From: an uncultured Oscillospiraceae bacterium
GTDB taxonomy: Bacteria; Bacillota; Clostridia; Oscillospirales; Ruminococcaceae
Length of the DNA stretch: 64,000 nt
Assembly: GCA_949285935.1 (NCBI GenBank)
Contig: CASEAH010000082.1
Location: forward strand, 1-64,000
Direction: 5' to 3'
Both the position numbers and the translations under genes were made by a program. The notes beneath the pieces were generated by a model. That model saw only the letters and a program-made list of their open reading frames with translations, did no database searches and was not told the DNA's origin. This document shows positions 17,145-26,511 of this stretch, in pieces. Position 1 is the stretch's first letter, and every line of letters begins with the position of its first letter.

Positions 17145-17567
17145 TCAATCGTGGTCGTGTCCACAGCCACACTCACAATCGCAGCCGTCTTCCTCATCAT
17201 CGAAGTCGAACTCCAGCTTCTCGCCGCAATTGGGGCAATCGATCTCGCCCTCCTCCAGCATGCTCTCATCCAGGCAAATCTTGTCGCCGCAGCTGGGGCA
17301 TTCCACTTCGTAAAGGGTGTCTTTGTCGTCCTCATCATCGTCTTCGTCGCCGTAGAACTCTTCCTCCAGGACGCCCAGATCGTCGTCAATTTCGTCTACC
17401 TGACCGGAAAGTTCCTCAAAGGAATCCTCCATGTCCGAAATGGAAAGAGCCATATCTTCCAGCGTGTCAATGATGCTGGTGAACAGCTTGCCTTCGTCCG
17501 ACTCCTCGCTGATCTTGAGGCCAGCAGCCAGGCCCTTCAAATATGCAACTTTTTCGGTAATGGTCAT
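17145..17567 (-). CDS. CD1247 N-terminal domain protein with zinc ribbon
   Basis: 140 residues. The N-terminal 55 residues (YLKGLAAGLKISEESDEGKL onwards) match the CD1247 domain of Clostridia; an acidic linker (about 65-85) leads to a zinc-ribbon with CPSCG and CPNCG knuckles (about 90-117). It ends in an Asp/Cys/His tail (GCDCECGCGHDHD) that looks metal-binding. Function unknown; commonly found near efp in related genomes. Lies 33 bases after the efp stop. Confidence 0.85.
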   Translation of the reverse strand: MTITEKVAYLKGLAAGLKISEESDEGKLFTSIIDTLEDMALSISDMEDSFEELSGQVDEIDDDLGVLEEEFYGDEDDDEDDKDTLYEVECPSCGDKICLDESMLEEGEIDCPNCGEKLEFDFDDEEDGCDCECGCGHDHD

Positions 17568-17600
17568 GATGACAGTTTCCTCCCAAATTCCTCGAAAAGC

Positions 17601-18158
17601 TTACGCTCTCTCCATGTATTCGCCGGTGCGGGTATCCACACGGATCATTTCGCCCTCATCCACAAACAGAGGGATCTTGATCTCGGCGCCGGTTTCCAGC
17701 ACTGCGGGCTTGGTGGCGTTGGTCGCGGTATTGCCGGCAAAACCGGGATCGGTCTTGGTAACCTTCAGTTCCACAAAGAAAGGAGGCTCCACGCCAAAAA
17801 CAGTTCCTTTGTAGGACAGAATGCGGCAGACAGTGTTCTCCTTGACGAATTTGAAGTTATCGCCCAGGATAGAGCTGTTGATGGGCACATTCTCGTAAGT
17901 CTCAGAGTCCATGAAGTAGTAAAGATCCCCGTCATTGTACAGGTACTCCATGTCCTTTCTTTCGATCATGGCCACAGGGAATTTCTCGGTGGGGCTGAAA
18001 GTGCGCTCCACCACGGCGCCTGTGATGACATTGCGGATCTTGGTCCGGACAAAAGCGGCGCCTTTTCCGGGTTTGACATGCTGGAATTCGATGATGGAAT
18101 ATACGCTTCCATCCATATCAAAGGTCGCGCCATTTCTGAACTCGCCGGCAGAAATCAT
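17601..18158 (-). CDS. efp: Translation elongation factor P
   Basis: 185 residues, the exact family length. Domain I carries the loop [14 protein letters not shown] whose lysine is the usual modification site at the tip that reaches the ribosomal P site; OB domains II and III follow with [12 protein letters not shown] and the C-terminal [20 protein letters not shown]. Relieves stalling at polyproline. Start at ATG 18158 with GGAGGT seven bases upstream; the frame extends five codons further without a site. Promoter at 18203-18232. Neighbour of an M24 peptidase, a conserved Firmicute pair. Confidence 0.96.
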   Translation of the reverse strand: MISAGEFRNGATFDMDGSVYSIIEFQHVKPGKGAAFVRTKIRNVITGAVVERTFSPTEKFPVAMIERKDMEYLYNDGDLYYFMDSETYENVPINSSILGDNFKFVKENTVCRILSYKGTVFGVEPPFFVELKVTKTDPGFAGNTATNATKPAVLETGAEIKIPLFVDEGEMIRVDTRTGEYMERA

Positions 18159-18202
18159 ACTGTGTACCTCCAAATTAATACAATAGTTGCTTTATCTTAA
18201 TA

Positions 18203-18232
18203 ATTTTACCATATTGTCCACAGGTTTGGCAA
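18203..18232 (-). promoter_or_regulatory. Predicted sigma-A promoter of efp
   Basis: TTGCCA (18227-18232), 18-base spacer, TAAAAT (18203-18208), so efp can be expressed apart from the peptidase gene. Confidence 0.55.
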
Positions 18233-18335
18233 GCAGTTTCACTATGAAAAATGCCATATAAAGACAATTTTACCTCAGATTGTATGCCCTGCGGTTTTCG
18301 GAAGAATTCCCTTTCCCCTTCTCTGAGCCCCAATT

Positions 18336-19406
18336 TTACAGGACGATCAGTTCCTTGGGGCTGTGGGTCAGATTCTCCACCTCAGTTTCGCCGATATACA
18401 CCATATCCTCAATGCGGCATCCAAATTTACCTTCCAGATAGACACCGGGTTCCACCGTCATCACCATCCCGGGGATGCAAACCGCCTGGGACTTGGGTGC
18501 AAAACGGGGATCTTCGTGGATCTCCAGCCCCAGGGAATGGCCCAGGCCATGGCCGAAGCATCCTTTATATCCCGCAGCGTCAATCAGGTTCCGGGCCGCC
18601 GCATCCACTTCCACGCAGGGAACTCCCGCACGGACAATATCCAGAGCTGCCAGCTGCGCGCTGAGGACCGTATCATAAACCCTGGCCATTTCATCAGTGA
18701 CATGTCCCACAGCGATGGTGCGGGTCATATCAGAGCAGTAGCCGTTGATTTTGACGCCAAAGTCCATGGTCACAAAGTCTCCGGCACAGATAGCTTTTTC
18801 GCCGGGCACTCCATGGGGCAGGCTGGAGTTGACGCCGGATACGCAGATGGTGCTGAAAGACAGGCCCTCTGCTCCCCGGATCAGCATTTCATGCTCCAGC
18901 TCGATGGCCACCTGACGCTCGGTCAGACCCGGACGGATGTAGTTGAGGATGTGCAGAAAGCCCTCTTCCGCGATTTTCTGTGCAGCCCGGATATTGGCCA
19001 GCTCTTCTTGGTCCTTGGCGGCCCGCAAAGCCAAGATGGCCTTGTCCGCCTCTTCCCCGGGGAGGATCTCCACGCCGGGGAGATCCCGCACAAAGGCATT
19101 GTATCCTCCCATAGTAAGATAACTGGTTTCTACGGCGGCATTGCGGATGCCATGACGCTTCATCAGTTCTTCCAGCTGCCGGTTCAAATCATCCTGCAGA
19201 ATGACCTCACAATTGCGGACAACCCGTTTTGCCAGTTCAATGTACCGGAAGTCAATGATAAAATAACTCTTTTCCCGGGTAATGAGGAGCGTTCCTGCCG
19301 AGGACCGCATCCCGGTAAAGTAATACCGGTTGCAGGAGGATGTTACCAGCACCGCGTCGATCCCTTGGGGAAGCCGGCGCACCAGTTCCTGAATTCTGTC
19401 TTTCAT
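18336..19406 (-). CDS. M24 family Xaa-Pro aminopeptidase
   Basis: 356 residues: N-terminal creatinase-like domain (about 1-125) and a pita-bread metallopeptidase domain. Dinuclear metal ligands are visible: TMDFGVKINGYCSDMTRT (two Asp), GHGLGHSLGLEIHEDP (His), MTVEPGVYLEG and CRIEDMVYI (two Glu). Removes N-terminal residues preceding proline; the link with efp in the same neighbourhood is a shared proline theme seen across Firmicutes. Start ATG 19406 with AGAGGGGA seven bases upstream; an ATG eight codons earlier lacks a site. Confidence 0.93.
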   Translation of the reverse strand: MKDRIQELVRRLPQGIDAVLVTSSCNRYYFTGMRSSAGTLLITREKSYFIIDFRYIELAKRVVRNCEVILQDDLNRQLEELMKRHGIRNAAVETSYLTMGGYNAFVRDLPGVEILPGEEADKAILALRAAKDQEELANIRAAQKIAEEGFLHILNYIRPGLTERQVAIELEHEMLIRGAEGLSFSTICVSGVNSSLPHGVPGEKAICAGDFVTMDFGVKINGYCSDMTRTIAVGHVTDEMARVYDTVLSAQLAALDIVRAGVPCVEVDAAARNLIDAAGYKGCFGHGLGHSLGLEIHEDPRFAPKSQAVCIPGMVMTVEPGVYLEGKFGCRIEDMVYIGETEVENLTHSPKELIVL

Positions 19407-19460
19407 CGTCAAATCCCCTCTTACTTCCATCTCATGCTATTTTGACCAAAATCTTCAATT

Positions 19461-20327
19461 TTAATCCCGGAACTCCCGGGCGGCGGCCCGGTAAATATCC
19501 CGCATGGCGGCAGCGTCTTCCGCCTGGGTCCCGGCAGATTCACAAATAATCACCGGACTGCAATTGTATTGCAGGATCAGTTCCGCCACCGGTTCAAAAT
19601 CGGGACCGTAAACTGTATCTGCAAAGGTCAAATGCCTTTTTTCCCCGCCTCCGGGGGTATATTCGATCTTGGAAAAATGTGCGTGAAACCGCCTGGCTCT
19701 GTCCAGGCCCAGCTTGTCCGCCATGGCGGCAAATACCGCGGCATAATCTGACCGCTGCCGCAGGCCTCCCAGCGTACGGGCGTTCAAGTGACCGAAATCC
19801 ACACAGGGCAGGAGCCGTTCATCCACGCCGCACAGTTCCAGAACCTCCTCCAGTGTTCCCAGCTGGTTCAGCTTTCCCATAGTTTCCGGGCAAAGGGTGA
19901 TGTCTCCCAGCTCCTCTTCGTCCATTGCCGCCAAAGCACGGGAAAGAGTGTCCTTTGCCAGGCTCAGGGCCTCCTCCCGGGACATTTTGGCGCAGGAACC
20001 GCTGTGGACCACCACCCGGCCGGCGCCCATGAGCCGGGCCGCCCGGGCGGAATCCAGGATGTAACGGATGCTGGCGTCCCGTTTTTCCTTTTCGGCGCTG
20101 GATAACGAAATATAATAGGGGGCGTGAAGAGAAAGCCGAATCCCCCGTGCTTCACTCTCCTGCCGGAGACGAAGGGCGTTTTCCTCACTTACCCGCACGC
20201 CGTGTCCACACTGATACTCATAGGCGTTCAGCCCCATTTTTTCCAGGTACTGAGGCATCTGAAATGTTTTTTTGTATCCCTGAGCCGCAAAGCTGTCGCC
20301 GCTGCCCGCCGGTCCAAACCAGATCAT
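19461..20327 (-). CDS. AP endonuclease family 2 (endonuclease IV-like) TIM barrel protein
   Basis: 288 residues. TIM-barrel metal-site segments of the endonuclease IV superfamily are visible: SLHAPYYISLSS, VVVHSGSCAK, ITLCPETMGK, PCVDFGHLNAR and RFHAHFSKIEY. Length matches Nfo. Several motifs deviate from classical Nfo (DFGH instead of DTCH), so DNA repair is likely but not certain; a sugar isomerase-type role is the alternative. Start ATG 20327, which overlaps the yqeG stop by four bases; a 46-codon extension upstream lies inside yqeG and is rejected. Confidence 0.8.
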   Translation of the reverse strand: MIWFGPAGSGDSFAAQGYKKTFQMPQYLEKMGLNAYEYQCGHGVRVSEENALRLRQESEARGIRLSLHAPYYISLSSAEKEKRDASIRYILDSARAARLMGAGRVVVHSGSCAKMSREEALSLAKDTLSRALAAMDEEELGDITLCPETMGKLNQLGTLEEVLELCGVDERLLPCVDFGHLNARTLGGLRQRSDYAAVFAAMADKLGLDRARRFHAHFSKIEYTPGGGEKRHLTFADTVYGPDFEPVAELILQYNCSPVIICESAGTQAEDAAAMRDIYRAAAREFRD

Positions 20328-20833
20328 CCTTCGCTCCTCCCCTTTTTCTTCCGGTAGCGCCGGAGGATCCCTTTTTCCAGCCGCCTTTTTGCCCTGAAGA
20401 ACCTCCCCGCCTCGGGAGAAATCGGCTCTACCAGAACCGCAAGGCATCCGGAAAGCCTGCCGCACAGCACATCGGTAAAAATCTGATCCCCGATCAGGGC
20501 TGCTTCTGTAGGGCGAACCCCCAAAGCTGCCAATGCATGTCTCAGTTTTCCCGGCAGCGGCTTGGCTGCCCCTGCAATATATTCCAGCCCAAGTTCCCGG
20601 GCAAAAGGCTCCACCCTCTCGGAACGATTATTGGACAGGATCATCAGCCGCAGCCCGGCTCGGCGCTGGGTCTCCAGCCACTCCAGTACCCGCTCATGAG
20701 GAACCGGGTTATTATGGGTGGTCAGGGTATTGTCCACATCCAGCAGCAGCGCCGTAATCCCTTTTTCCTTCCAAAAGTCGGCGGGAATATCATAGATCCT
20801 TTTAAAATCGCAATGGGGGTAAAACAGAGACAC
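20324..20833 (-). CDS. yqeG: YqeG family HAD-IIIA phosphatase
   Basis: 169 residues. HAD motifs in order: LLLDVDNTLT (nucleophile Asp, motif I), LMILSNN (motif II), AAKPLPGKLRHAL (motif III Lys) and IGDQIFTDV (motif IV). This is the YqeG/phosphatidylglycerophosphatase-like group; an actual PgpA-type substrate is uncertain. GTG start at 20833 with AGGAGG seven bases upstream. First gene of a two-gene unit with the TIM-barrel gene. Confidence 0.9.
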   Translation of the reverse strand: MSLFYPHCDFKRIYDIPADFWKEKGITALLLDVDNTLTTHNNPVPHERVLEWLETQRRAGLRLMILSNNRSERVEPFARELGLEYIAGAAKPLPGKLRHALAALGVRPTEAALIGDQIFTDVLCGRLSGCLAVLVEPISPEAGRFFRAKRRLEKGILRRYRKKKGRSEG

Positions 20834-21161
20834 CCTCGTTCCTCCTGTTCCGGAGCAAATCAGTATCCCCGTCCAACCGGGGTTGTATCTGCCCTAAAAG
20901 GGCTCTGGGTGGGAACGCATCATAAAAGCATCAAAGCATCGTATTTTGCCCTTTGCGCTCCTTAATGGCCTCGTCCTGCAAGCAATTCCCTTGGGGATGC
21001 CCTACCATCGGTTTTTCTGCAGCAACGGTCCGCTTCATTGGATGCCTGAAAGCAGCCGTCTTTTGCACTTCTCGGCAAAACAGAGGTGAATGCCGCCCCA
21101 CGCCGGACAAAGAGAACGGCGGACGCATTCCGCGCCCGCCATCCGAAAACTTTTCCGCAAA
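20834..21161. other. Intergenic stretch between rpsU and yqeG
   Basis: About 330 bases. GC-rich pieces with small inverted repeats (CCCC/GGGG around 20857-20872, GGCGG/CCGCC around 21117-21142), the latter possibly the rpsU transcript end. No gene recognised. Confidence 0.4.
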
Positions 21162-21338
21162 TTATTTGAACTTGCGCTTACGAGCAGCCTCAGACTTCTT
21201 CTTGCGCTTGACAGAAGGCTTCTCATAATGTTCTCTCTTGCGAACCTCCGCCAGGACTCCAGACTTGGCGCAGGATCTCTTGAAGCGCCGCAGAGCGCTG
21301 TCGAGAGACTCGTTATCTTTAACTCTGATCTCAGCCAT
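21162..21338 (-). CDS. rpsU: 30S ribosomal protein S21
   Basis: 58 residues, normal length. [20 protein letters not shown] is the S21 opening and the C-terminus is the usual very basic [15 protein letters not shown] tail. Start ATG 21338 with GGGGAGGG upstream; a GTG or ATG six codons earlier is not needed. Own strong promoter at 21408-21437, apart from leuS upstream. Confidence 0.96.
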   Translation of the reverse strand: MAEIRVKDNESLDSALRRFKRSCAKSGVLAEVRKREHYEKPSVKRKKKSEAARKRKFK

Positions 21339-21407
21339 TACAAATTCCCTCCCCACGCCACACGGCAGGAGTTATATCCACGCACAAAATGCAGGATAAC
21401 ACCACTG

Positions 21408-21437
21408 ATTATACAATAACCGTCCAGGAAATGTCAA
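21408..21437 (-). promoter_or_regulatory. Strong sigma-A promoter of rpsU
   Basis: Perfect TTGACA (21432-21437), 18-base spacer, perfect TATAAT (21408-21413); leader about 65 bases. Confidence 0.8.
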
Positions 21438-21511
21438 GTGCTTTGTACAATTTCTCTTGATACAATACCCGTTCTTCATCGTACGGAATTTATGCATCTG
21501 CCATCTCTGTG

Positions 21512-23917
21512 TTATTTTGCCACGATGTTATAAAGCTTACCCTTAACAAATATTTCTTTGACCACCTGCTTGCCTTCCAGGGCAGCAGCCACGGACGGGT
21601 CTGCATAGGCTTTCGCCTTTACATCATCCTGGGTGCTGTTTGCCGCCACTGTCATGCGGGCCTTGATTTTACCGCAGACCTGAATGACGATTTCTACCTG
21701 GTCATCCACGCATTTGGCAGGATCATACTCAGGCCACCGGGCTTTGGTAAGCATCTCATCCGCGCCCATCTGCTGGTTCATCTCTTCGGTCAGGTGGGGA
21801 GCGAAGGGATTGAGAAGCGTAATGAAGGTGCGCAGCTCGCACCGGGTGATGCTTCCCTTATCGCTGATTTCGTTGAGAACAGTCATCATGGCGGCAATGG
21901 CCGTATTGAATTTCAGGTTCTCAATATCCTCCGTGACCTTTTTGATTAGCTTATGGAAAGAACTCTCCAGCTCCCGGGAGTATCCCTCTTCCTCGGTCAT
22001 GATATCCAGCAAGCCGGCTACGCGCTCCAGGAACCGCTTGCAGCCTTTGATGGAAGAAGTATTCCAGGGGGCAGTTTTTTCAAAATCGCCGATAAACATC
22101 TCATACAGACGCATGGTATCCGCGCCGTATTCATTGATAATATCATCGGGATTGACGACATTGCCCTTGGACTTACTCATCTTTTCCCCGTTTTCACCCA
22201 GGATCATGCCGTGGCTGGTACGTTTGGCATAAGGCTCGGGAGTTCCCACCACGCCAATGTCATAAAGGAATTTGTGCCAGAACCGGGAGTACAGCAGGTG
22301 CAGTGTGGTGTGCTCCATACCGCCATTATACCAGTCCACCGGCAGCCAGTAATCCAGGGCTTCCCGGGAGGCCAGCTCCCCGTCGTTGTGGGGGTCGCAG
22401 TACCGCATAAAGTACCAGGACGAACCAGCCCACTGGGGCATGGTATCCGTCTCACGCCGGGCGGGGCCGTGGCAATGGGGGCATTCCACATTGACCCAGT
22501 CGGTCAGATGCGCCAGGGGAGATTCACCGTTATCGGTGGGCTCATAGCTTTCCACATCGGGCAGGGTCAGGGGCAGCTGGCTCTCATCCAGGGGGACATA
22601 TCCGCACTTGGGGCAGATAATGATGGGAATGGGCTCGCCCCAGTACCGCTGGCGGGAAAATACCCAGTCGCGCAGTTTATAGTTGACCTTGGGGTGCCCT
22701 TTGCCATGATCGGAAAGCCACTGGGTAATCTTTTTCTTAGCTTCCTCCACGCTCAGGCCGTCCAGGAAACCGGAATTGACCATCACCCCGGTTTCGCAGT
22801 CGGTGAAGGCTTCCTTTTCCACATCTCCGCCCTTGACCACCACGATAATGGGCAGGCCAAACTTTTTGGCAAATTCCCAGTCCCGGGTATCATGGGCAGG
22901 TACCGCCATGATGGCGCCGGTGCCGTAGCTCATCAGCACATAATCCGAAATAAAAATGGGGATTTCTTTGCCGTTGACCGGATTGATTCCCTGAACCCCA
23001 TCCAAACGGACGCCGGTTTTTTCCTTGGCCATCTCGGTGCGTTCAAAATCTGATTTCCGTGCGGAGGCTTCCTGATACTCCCGGACCTGATCCATGTTGC
23101 CGATGCGGTCCGCCCATTTTTCAATGTAGGGATGTTCAGGAGAAATCACCATATAGGTAGCGCCAAAGAGAGTATCCGGCCGGGTGGTATAGACGATCAG
23201 CTCATCCCCCGCCGTAGTGCCGAAGGTAACCTCCGCACCGGTGGAACGGCCGATCCAGTTGATCTGGGATGCCTTGACCCGGTCGATGTAATTGACCAGG
23301 TCAAGATCGTCGATCAGGCGCTGAGCGTACTCTGTGATCCGGAGCATCCACTGGCTCTTGACCTTGCGGACCACCTCGCTGCCGCACCGCTCACAGACGC
23401 CTCCCACCACCTCTTCGTTGGCCAGGACGCACTTGCAGGAGGTGCACCAGTTGACGGCCATTTCCTTTTTATAGGCAAGGCCCTTCTTGAACAGCTGGAG
23501 GAAGATCCACTGAGTCCATTTATAATAAGAAGGATCGGTCGTGTTGATTTCCCGGTCCCAGTCAAAGGAAAGCCCCAGGGCCTTCAGCTGGCTTTTAAAG
23601 CGCGCCACATTGCTGTGGGTCACCTTTTCGGGATGAATGTGGTTTTTGATGGCATAGTTTTCGGTAGGCAGACCGAATGCGTCCCAGCCCATGGGATACA
23701 GAACGTTATACCCCTCCAGCCGGCGCTTGCGGGCCACGATGTCCAGGGCGGTATAGGAACGGGGATGTCCCACATGCAGTCCGGCGCCGGAAGGATACGG
23801 AAACTCCACCAAAGCGTAATATTTGGGCTTGGTGTAGTCGTTGGTAGCCGCAAAGGAATGCTCCGCATCCCAGCGGTCCTGCCATTTCTTTTCGATTTCC
23901 TTGAAGTCGTATCTCAA
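21512..23917 (-). CDS. leuS: Leucyl-tRNA synthetase
   Basis: 801 residues. Class I synthetase: HIGH-type motif in [13 protein letters not shown], zinc knuckles ([21 protein letters not shown]), the CP1 editing domain in the middle ([40 protein letters not shown]) and KMSKS in [16 protein letters not shown], then the anticodon-binding domain. I place the start at TTG 23917, giving the family-typical [13 protein letters not shown], with AGAGGG seven bases upstream; a TTG 12 codons earlier would add a tail absent from relatives. No T-box is visible ahead of it. Followed by rpsU with its own promoter. Confidence 0.96.
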   Translation of the reverse strand: MRYDFKEIEKKWQDRWDAEHSFAATNDYTKPKYYALVEFPYPSGAGLHVGHPRSYTALDIVARKRRLEGYNVLYPMGWDAFGLPTENYAIKNHIHPEKVTHSNVARFKSQLKALGLSFDWDREINTTDPSYYKWTQWIFLQLFKKGLAYKKEMAVNWCTSCKCVLANEEVVGGVCERCGSEVVRKVKSQWMLRITEYAQRLIDDLDLVNYIDRVKASQINWIGRSTGAEVTFGTTAGDELIVYTTRPDTLFGATYMVISPEHPYIEKWADRIGNMDQVREYQEASARKSDFERTEMAKEKTGVRLDGVQGINPVNGKEIPIFISDYVLMSYGTGAIMAVPAHDTRDWEFAKKFGLPIIVVVKGGDVEKEAFTDCETGVMVNSGFLDGLSVEEAKKKITQWLSDHGKGHPKVNYKLRDWVFSRQRYWGEPIPIIICPKCGYVPLDESQLPLTLPDVESYEPTDNGESPLAHLTDWVNVECPHCHGPARRETDTMPQWAGSSWYFMRYCDPHNDGELASREALDYWLPVDWYNGGMEHTTLHLLYSRFWHKFLYDIGVVGTPEPYAKRTSHGMILGENGEKMSKSKGNVVNPDDIINEYGADTMRLYEMFIGDFEKTAPWNTSSIKGCKRFLERVAGLLDIMTEEEGYSRELESSFHKLIKKVTEDIENLKFNTAIAAMMTVLNEISDKGSITRCELRTFITLLNPFAPHLTEEMNQQMGADEMLTKARWPEYDPAKCVDDQVEIVIQVCGKIKARMTVAANSTQDDVKAKAYADPSVAAALEGKQVVKEIFVKGKLYNIVAK

Positions 23918-23971
23918 AAGATTCACCCTCTTATCAAAATTCACCTGAACCAAAGGTCTTGCAGCGCAGGA

Positions 23972-24343
23972 TCAGTCCTCGGTAAGCAAGTGAGAAACAT
24001 CCATTTTGGGGGCGTCGGACCAAAGCCGCTCCAGGCCGTAAAATTCCCGCGTTTCCTTGTTGAAGATATGGACAATGACGTCATAGTAGTCCATCAGAAT
24101 CCAGAGACAGGTCTGATAACCCTCCACCCGCTTGGGCTGGATGCCCAGGGCGGAAAGCTTCTCATCCACCTCTTCCGCCAGAGCCTTTACCTGCGCGCCG
24201 CTGTTGCCGGAGGCCACCACAAAATAGTCTCCGATGGTGCTCAGGTCCTTGATCTGGATGGCCGTGATATCCAGTGCCTTTTTGCTGTCCAGAATTTTGA
24301 CGATTTCCCGGACCAGCTCTTCTGAGGAATTTGGTTTATTCAT
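23972..24343 (-). CDS. rsfS: Ribosome silencing factor RsfS
   Basis: 123 residues. Binds ribosomal protein L14 and blocks subunit joining in nutrient limitation. Family signatures: KKALDITAIQIKDLSTIGDY, FVVASGNSGAQVKALAEEVD and the C-terminal DYYDVIVHIFNKETREFYGLE. Start ATG follows the nadD stop with no spacer (TAA then ATG). Operon with nadD upstream and leuS downstream (54 bases), an order common in Firmicutes. Confidence 0.95.
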   Translation of the reverse strand: MNKPNSSEELVREIVKILDSKKALDITAIQIKDLSTIGDYFVVASGNSGAQVKALAEEVDEKLSALGIQPKRVEGYQTCLWILMDYYDVIVHIFNKETREFYGLERLWSDAPKMDVSHLLTED

Positions 24344-25591
24344 TTATGCTCCTCCATTGGATGCCCGCGGATAACCGCAGGCTTCATTATAGGCTTCCAC
24401 CGTATCCCGGCACAGAAATCCTCCCTCCCGGGCGAGGCGTCCCACGATATACTGAAGAGAATATTTCATCCCCTCTTCCAGAGACGACCAGGTCAGTTTC
24501 CGCACCTGATCCACATCGGGATAGTCCCTGTCCTCCGAGGTAAGGTCAGCCAGATATACGATTTTTTCCAATTTGCTCATGCCGCCCCGGCCCGTGGTAT
24601 GGTACCGGACCGCATTAAGGATATCCGGGTCGGAGATCCCCATTTCCAGCCTCAGATAGGCGGCGCCGGCATAGCTGTGAAGCAGCTGGGGCTGCCGGGA
24701 AAAGGGAATGTCACTGCCCGTTTTGGGAGCGCATTCCTTCTCATCAGCCGCCACAGACCGATTTTCGGTCATTATACCATCATCTGTGATAAGTTGCAAC
24801 ATCCGCTCCGGGGGCATATTTTTGCAGATATCATGAAGGATCCCGCACACCGCAGCCTTTTCCGGATTCTCTCCGAACTTCAGGGCCAGCCGTTCCGCCT
24901 GCCGTTCCACCCCCAGGGTATGCCGGTACCTCTGTGGATCCACCATATCCCGCACGATCCGGCGCAGTGCTTCCCGATCCCAGGCCGGTGAATCTCCGGT
25001 GTAGAGTCCGTGTTCCAGGATATACTCCAGCACGCCGTCCGGCAGCTGGCTGCAGGTCCGTTCCCGGGCCAGGGTCCGGCGGATCTGTGTGGAGGAAATC
25101 TCCTGTACCTCATTGTCCAGCAGCAGGGAACGAATCCCGTCTCCTGCCAGGTCCCGCTGTGTCTCCAGAAGATCTCCCCGGTCATCCCGCTGGCGGGAAG
25201 CCACCACCAGCACCGCCAGCTTTCCGATTTCCTGCCACCTTCGCCACTGACGAAAGGTGAGGAACATATCAGTCCCAATCAGCAGATAGATAGGACGTTG
25301 GGGAAAGAGTTCCCGCAGATGGAGCAGCGTATCAATGGTATAGCTTTTTCCGCCCTGATCCAGCTCATAGCGATCTACCTGAAGATAAGGAAAAGGGCGG
25401 GCGGCAATGCGGCACATGGCCAGCCGATGTTCTCCTGAGATGACCTCCCGGTCGGTTTTGTGAGGAGGCCGTGCAGTGGGCATCAGCAGGATGGTTCCCG
25501 TGGGAAATTTTTCGTGGACCTTGGCGCAGATCCCCATATGTCCCAGATGGATGGGGTTAAAGGTCCCTCCGTATAAAATCAGCGGTTCCAT
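24344..25591 (-). CDS. nadD: NadD-YqeK fusion: nicotinate-nucleotide adenylyltransferase plus HD phosphohydrolase
   Basis: 415 residues where each half is normally a separate protein. N-terminal half (about 1-200) is NadD: GGTFNPIHLGHMG nucleotide-binding motif, PPHK, and ISSTQIR; it makes nicotinate adenine dinucleotide. C-terminal half (about 210-400) is a YqeK-type HD domain: YRHTLGVERQAERLA, GILHDICKNMP and VRYHTTGR, which in YqeK cleaves diadenosine tetraphosphate. An extra segment of about 25-30 residues (around 285-315, rich in Glu, Lys and Ser) interrupts the HD domain before the PQLLHSYAG part. No internal stop or shift. Confidence 0.93.
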   Translation of the reverse strand: MEPLILYGGTFNPIHLGHMGICAKVHEKFPTGTILLMPTARPPHKTDREVISGEHRLAMCRIAARPFPYLQVDRYELDQGGKSYTIDTLLHLRELFPQRPIYLLIGTDMFLTFRQWRRWQEIGKLAVLVVASRQRDDRGDLLETQRDLAGDGIRSLLLDNEVQEISSTQIRRTLARERTCSQLPDGVLEYILEHGLYTGDSPAWDREALRRIVRDMVDPQRYRHTLGVERQAERLALKFGENPEKAAVCGILHDICKNMPPERMLQLITDDGIMTENRSVAADEKECAPKTGSDIPFSRQPQLLHSYAGAAYLRLEMGISDPDILNAVRYHTTGRGGMSKLEKIVYLADLTSEDRDYPDVDQVRKLTWSSLEEGMKYSLQYIVGRLAREGGFLCRDTVEAYNEACGYPRASNGGA

Positions 25592-25633
25592 TTTTTGCCT
25601 CCTTCAGGCGACATGGCCGGAATTTCTCTCCGG

Positions 25634-25924
25634 TCAGTCAAAAAGGATCACCGGCTTCTTGGGATTGCGGCGGTACAGCGTTACTTTTCTTCCAATCACC
25701 TGGACCACCTCGGCATCGGTATCTCCCGCCAGTTGGGCAGCCACCTCTTTGGCGGAGTCGGGGCAGGTTTCCAGAACCGTCAGCTTGATCAGTTCCCGGG
25801 CTTCCAGGGCGTCATTTACCTGGACCACCACCTGGGCGCCCACGCCCCCCTTTCCCACCTGCAGGATGGATTCGGTTGTATTTGCCAGGCTTCTTAGCTT
25901 GGCGCGGTTTTTTGATGTCAACAA
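25634..25924 (-). CDS. yhbY: YhbY family RNA-binding protein (CRM domain)
   Basis: 96 residues forming one CRM domain: LTSKNRAKLRSLANTTESIL, the GxxG loop in VGKGGV, and LVV-type strands ending ...VIGRKVTLYRR. CRM proteins bind pre-ribosomal or intron RNA; YhbY associates with 50S precursors. Its start overlaps the rdgB stop by seven bases, so it is translated from the rdgB-ftsY-smc message; nadD follows 42 bases later. Confidence 0.93.
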   Translation of the reverse strand: MLTSKNRAKLRSLANTTESILQVGKGGVGAQVVVQVNDALEARELIKLTVLETCPDSAKEVAAQLAGDTDAEVVQVIGRKVTLYRRNPKKPVILFD

Positions 25925-26511
25925 TGCTCTTTTCTCTCCTTCATCATTCGGGCAAAGGTCCTCAGCGCCTTCCCTCTGTGGCTGACGGCATCCTTCTCCT
26001 CACCGCTCAGCTCCGAAAAACTTTTTTCTCCCACCAGAAACAGCGGGTCATAGCCAAAGCCGCCGGTGCCCCGGGGCTCAAAGCCGATTGTGCCCTCACA
26101 GCTGTCCTCGCAGGCCAGTGTATCCCCTTCTCCAAAAACACAGCAGATCGCTGATACAAACCGGGCGGTACGCTGCTCCGCCGGAACTCCCTCCAGATTT
26201 TTCAGCAGCTTTCGGTTGCACGCTTCGTCACTGTGAGGCTCCCCGGCATACCGGGCGGAAAAGACCCCCGGGGCCCCGCCCAAAGCGTCCACGCACAGCC
26301 CCGAGTCATCGGCAATGGCAGGCAATCCGGTGCGCAGAAAAATTTCGTGGGCTTTTTTATAGGCGTTTTCTGCAAAGGTAACGCCGTCCTCCTCCACCTC
26401 CACACCGGGGCATACCTCTTCCTGGCCCACCACCTGGTAACCCAGAGGGGAAAGGATCCGTTCAAATTCTTTCAGTTTTCCCTGATTGCGGGTAGCCACA
26501 ATGATCCTCAT
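25918..26511 (-). CDS. rdgB: XTP/dITP diphosphatase (RdgB/HAM1 family)
   Basis: 197 residues, normal length. Removes non-canonical purine nucleotides from the pool. Motifs: ATRNQGKLKEFERIL at the N-terminus, FAENAYKKA, ADDSGLCVDALGGAPGVFSARYAG (substrate and metal site, about 66-90) and GFGYDPLFLV followed by SHRGKAL near the C-terminus. Overlaps ftsY by four bases and yhbY by seven, in one operon. Confidence 0.96.
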   Translation of the reverse strand: MRIIVATRNQGKLKEFERILSPLGYQVVGQEEVCPGVEVEEDGVTFAENAYKKAHEIFLRTGLPAIADDSGLCVDALGGAPGVFSARYAGEPHSDEACNRKLLKNLEGVPAEQRTARFVSAICCVFGEGDTLACEDSCEGTIGFEPRGTGGFGYDPLFLVGEKSFSELSGEEKDAVSHRGKALRTFARMMKERKEHC

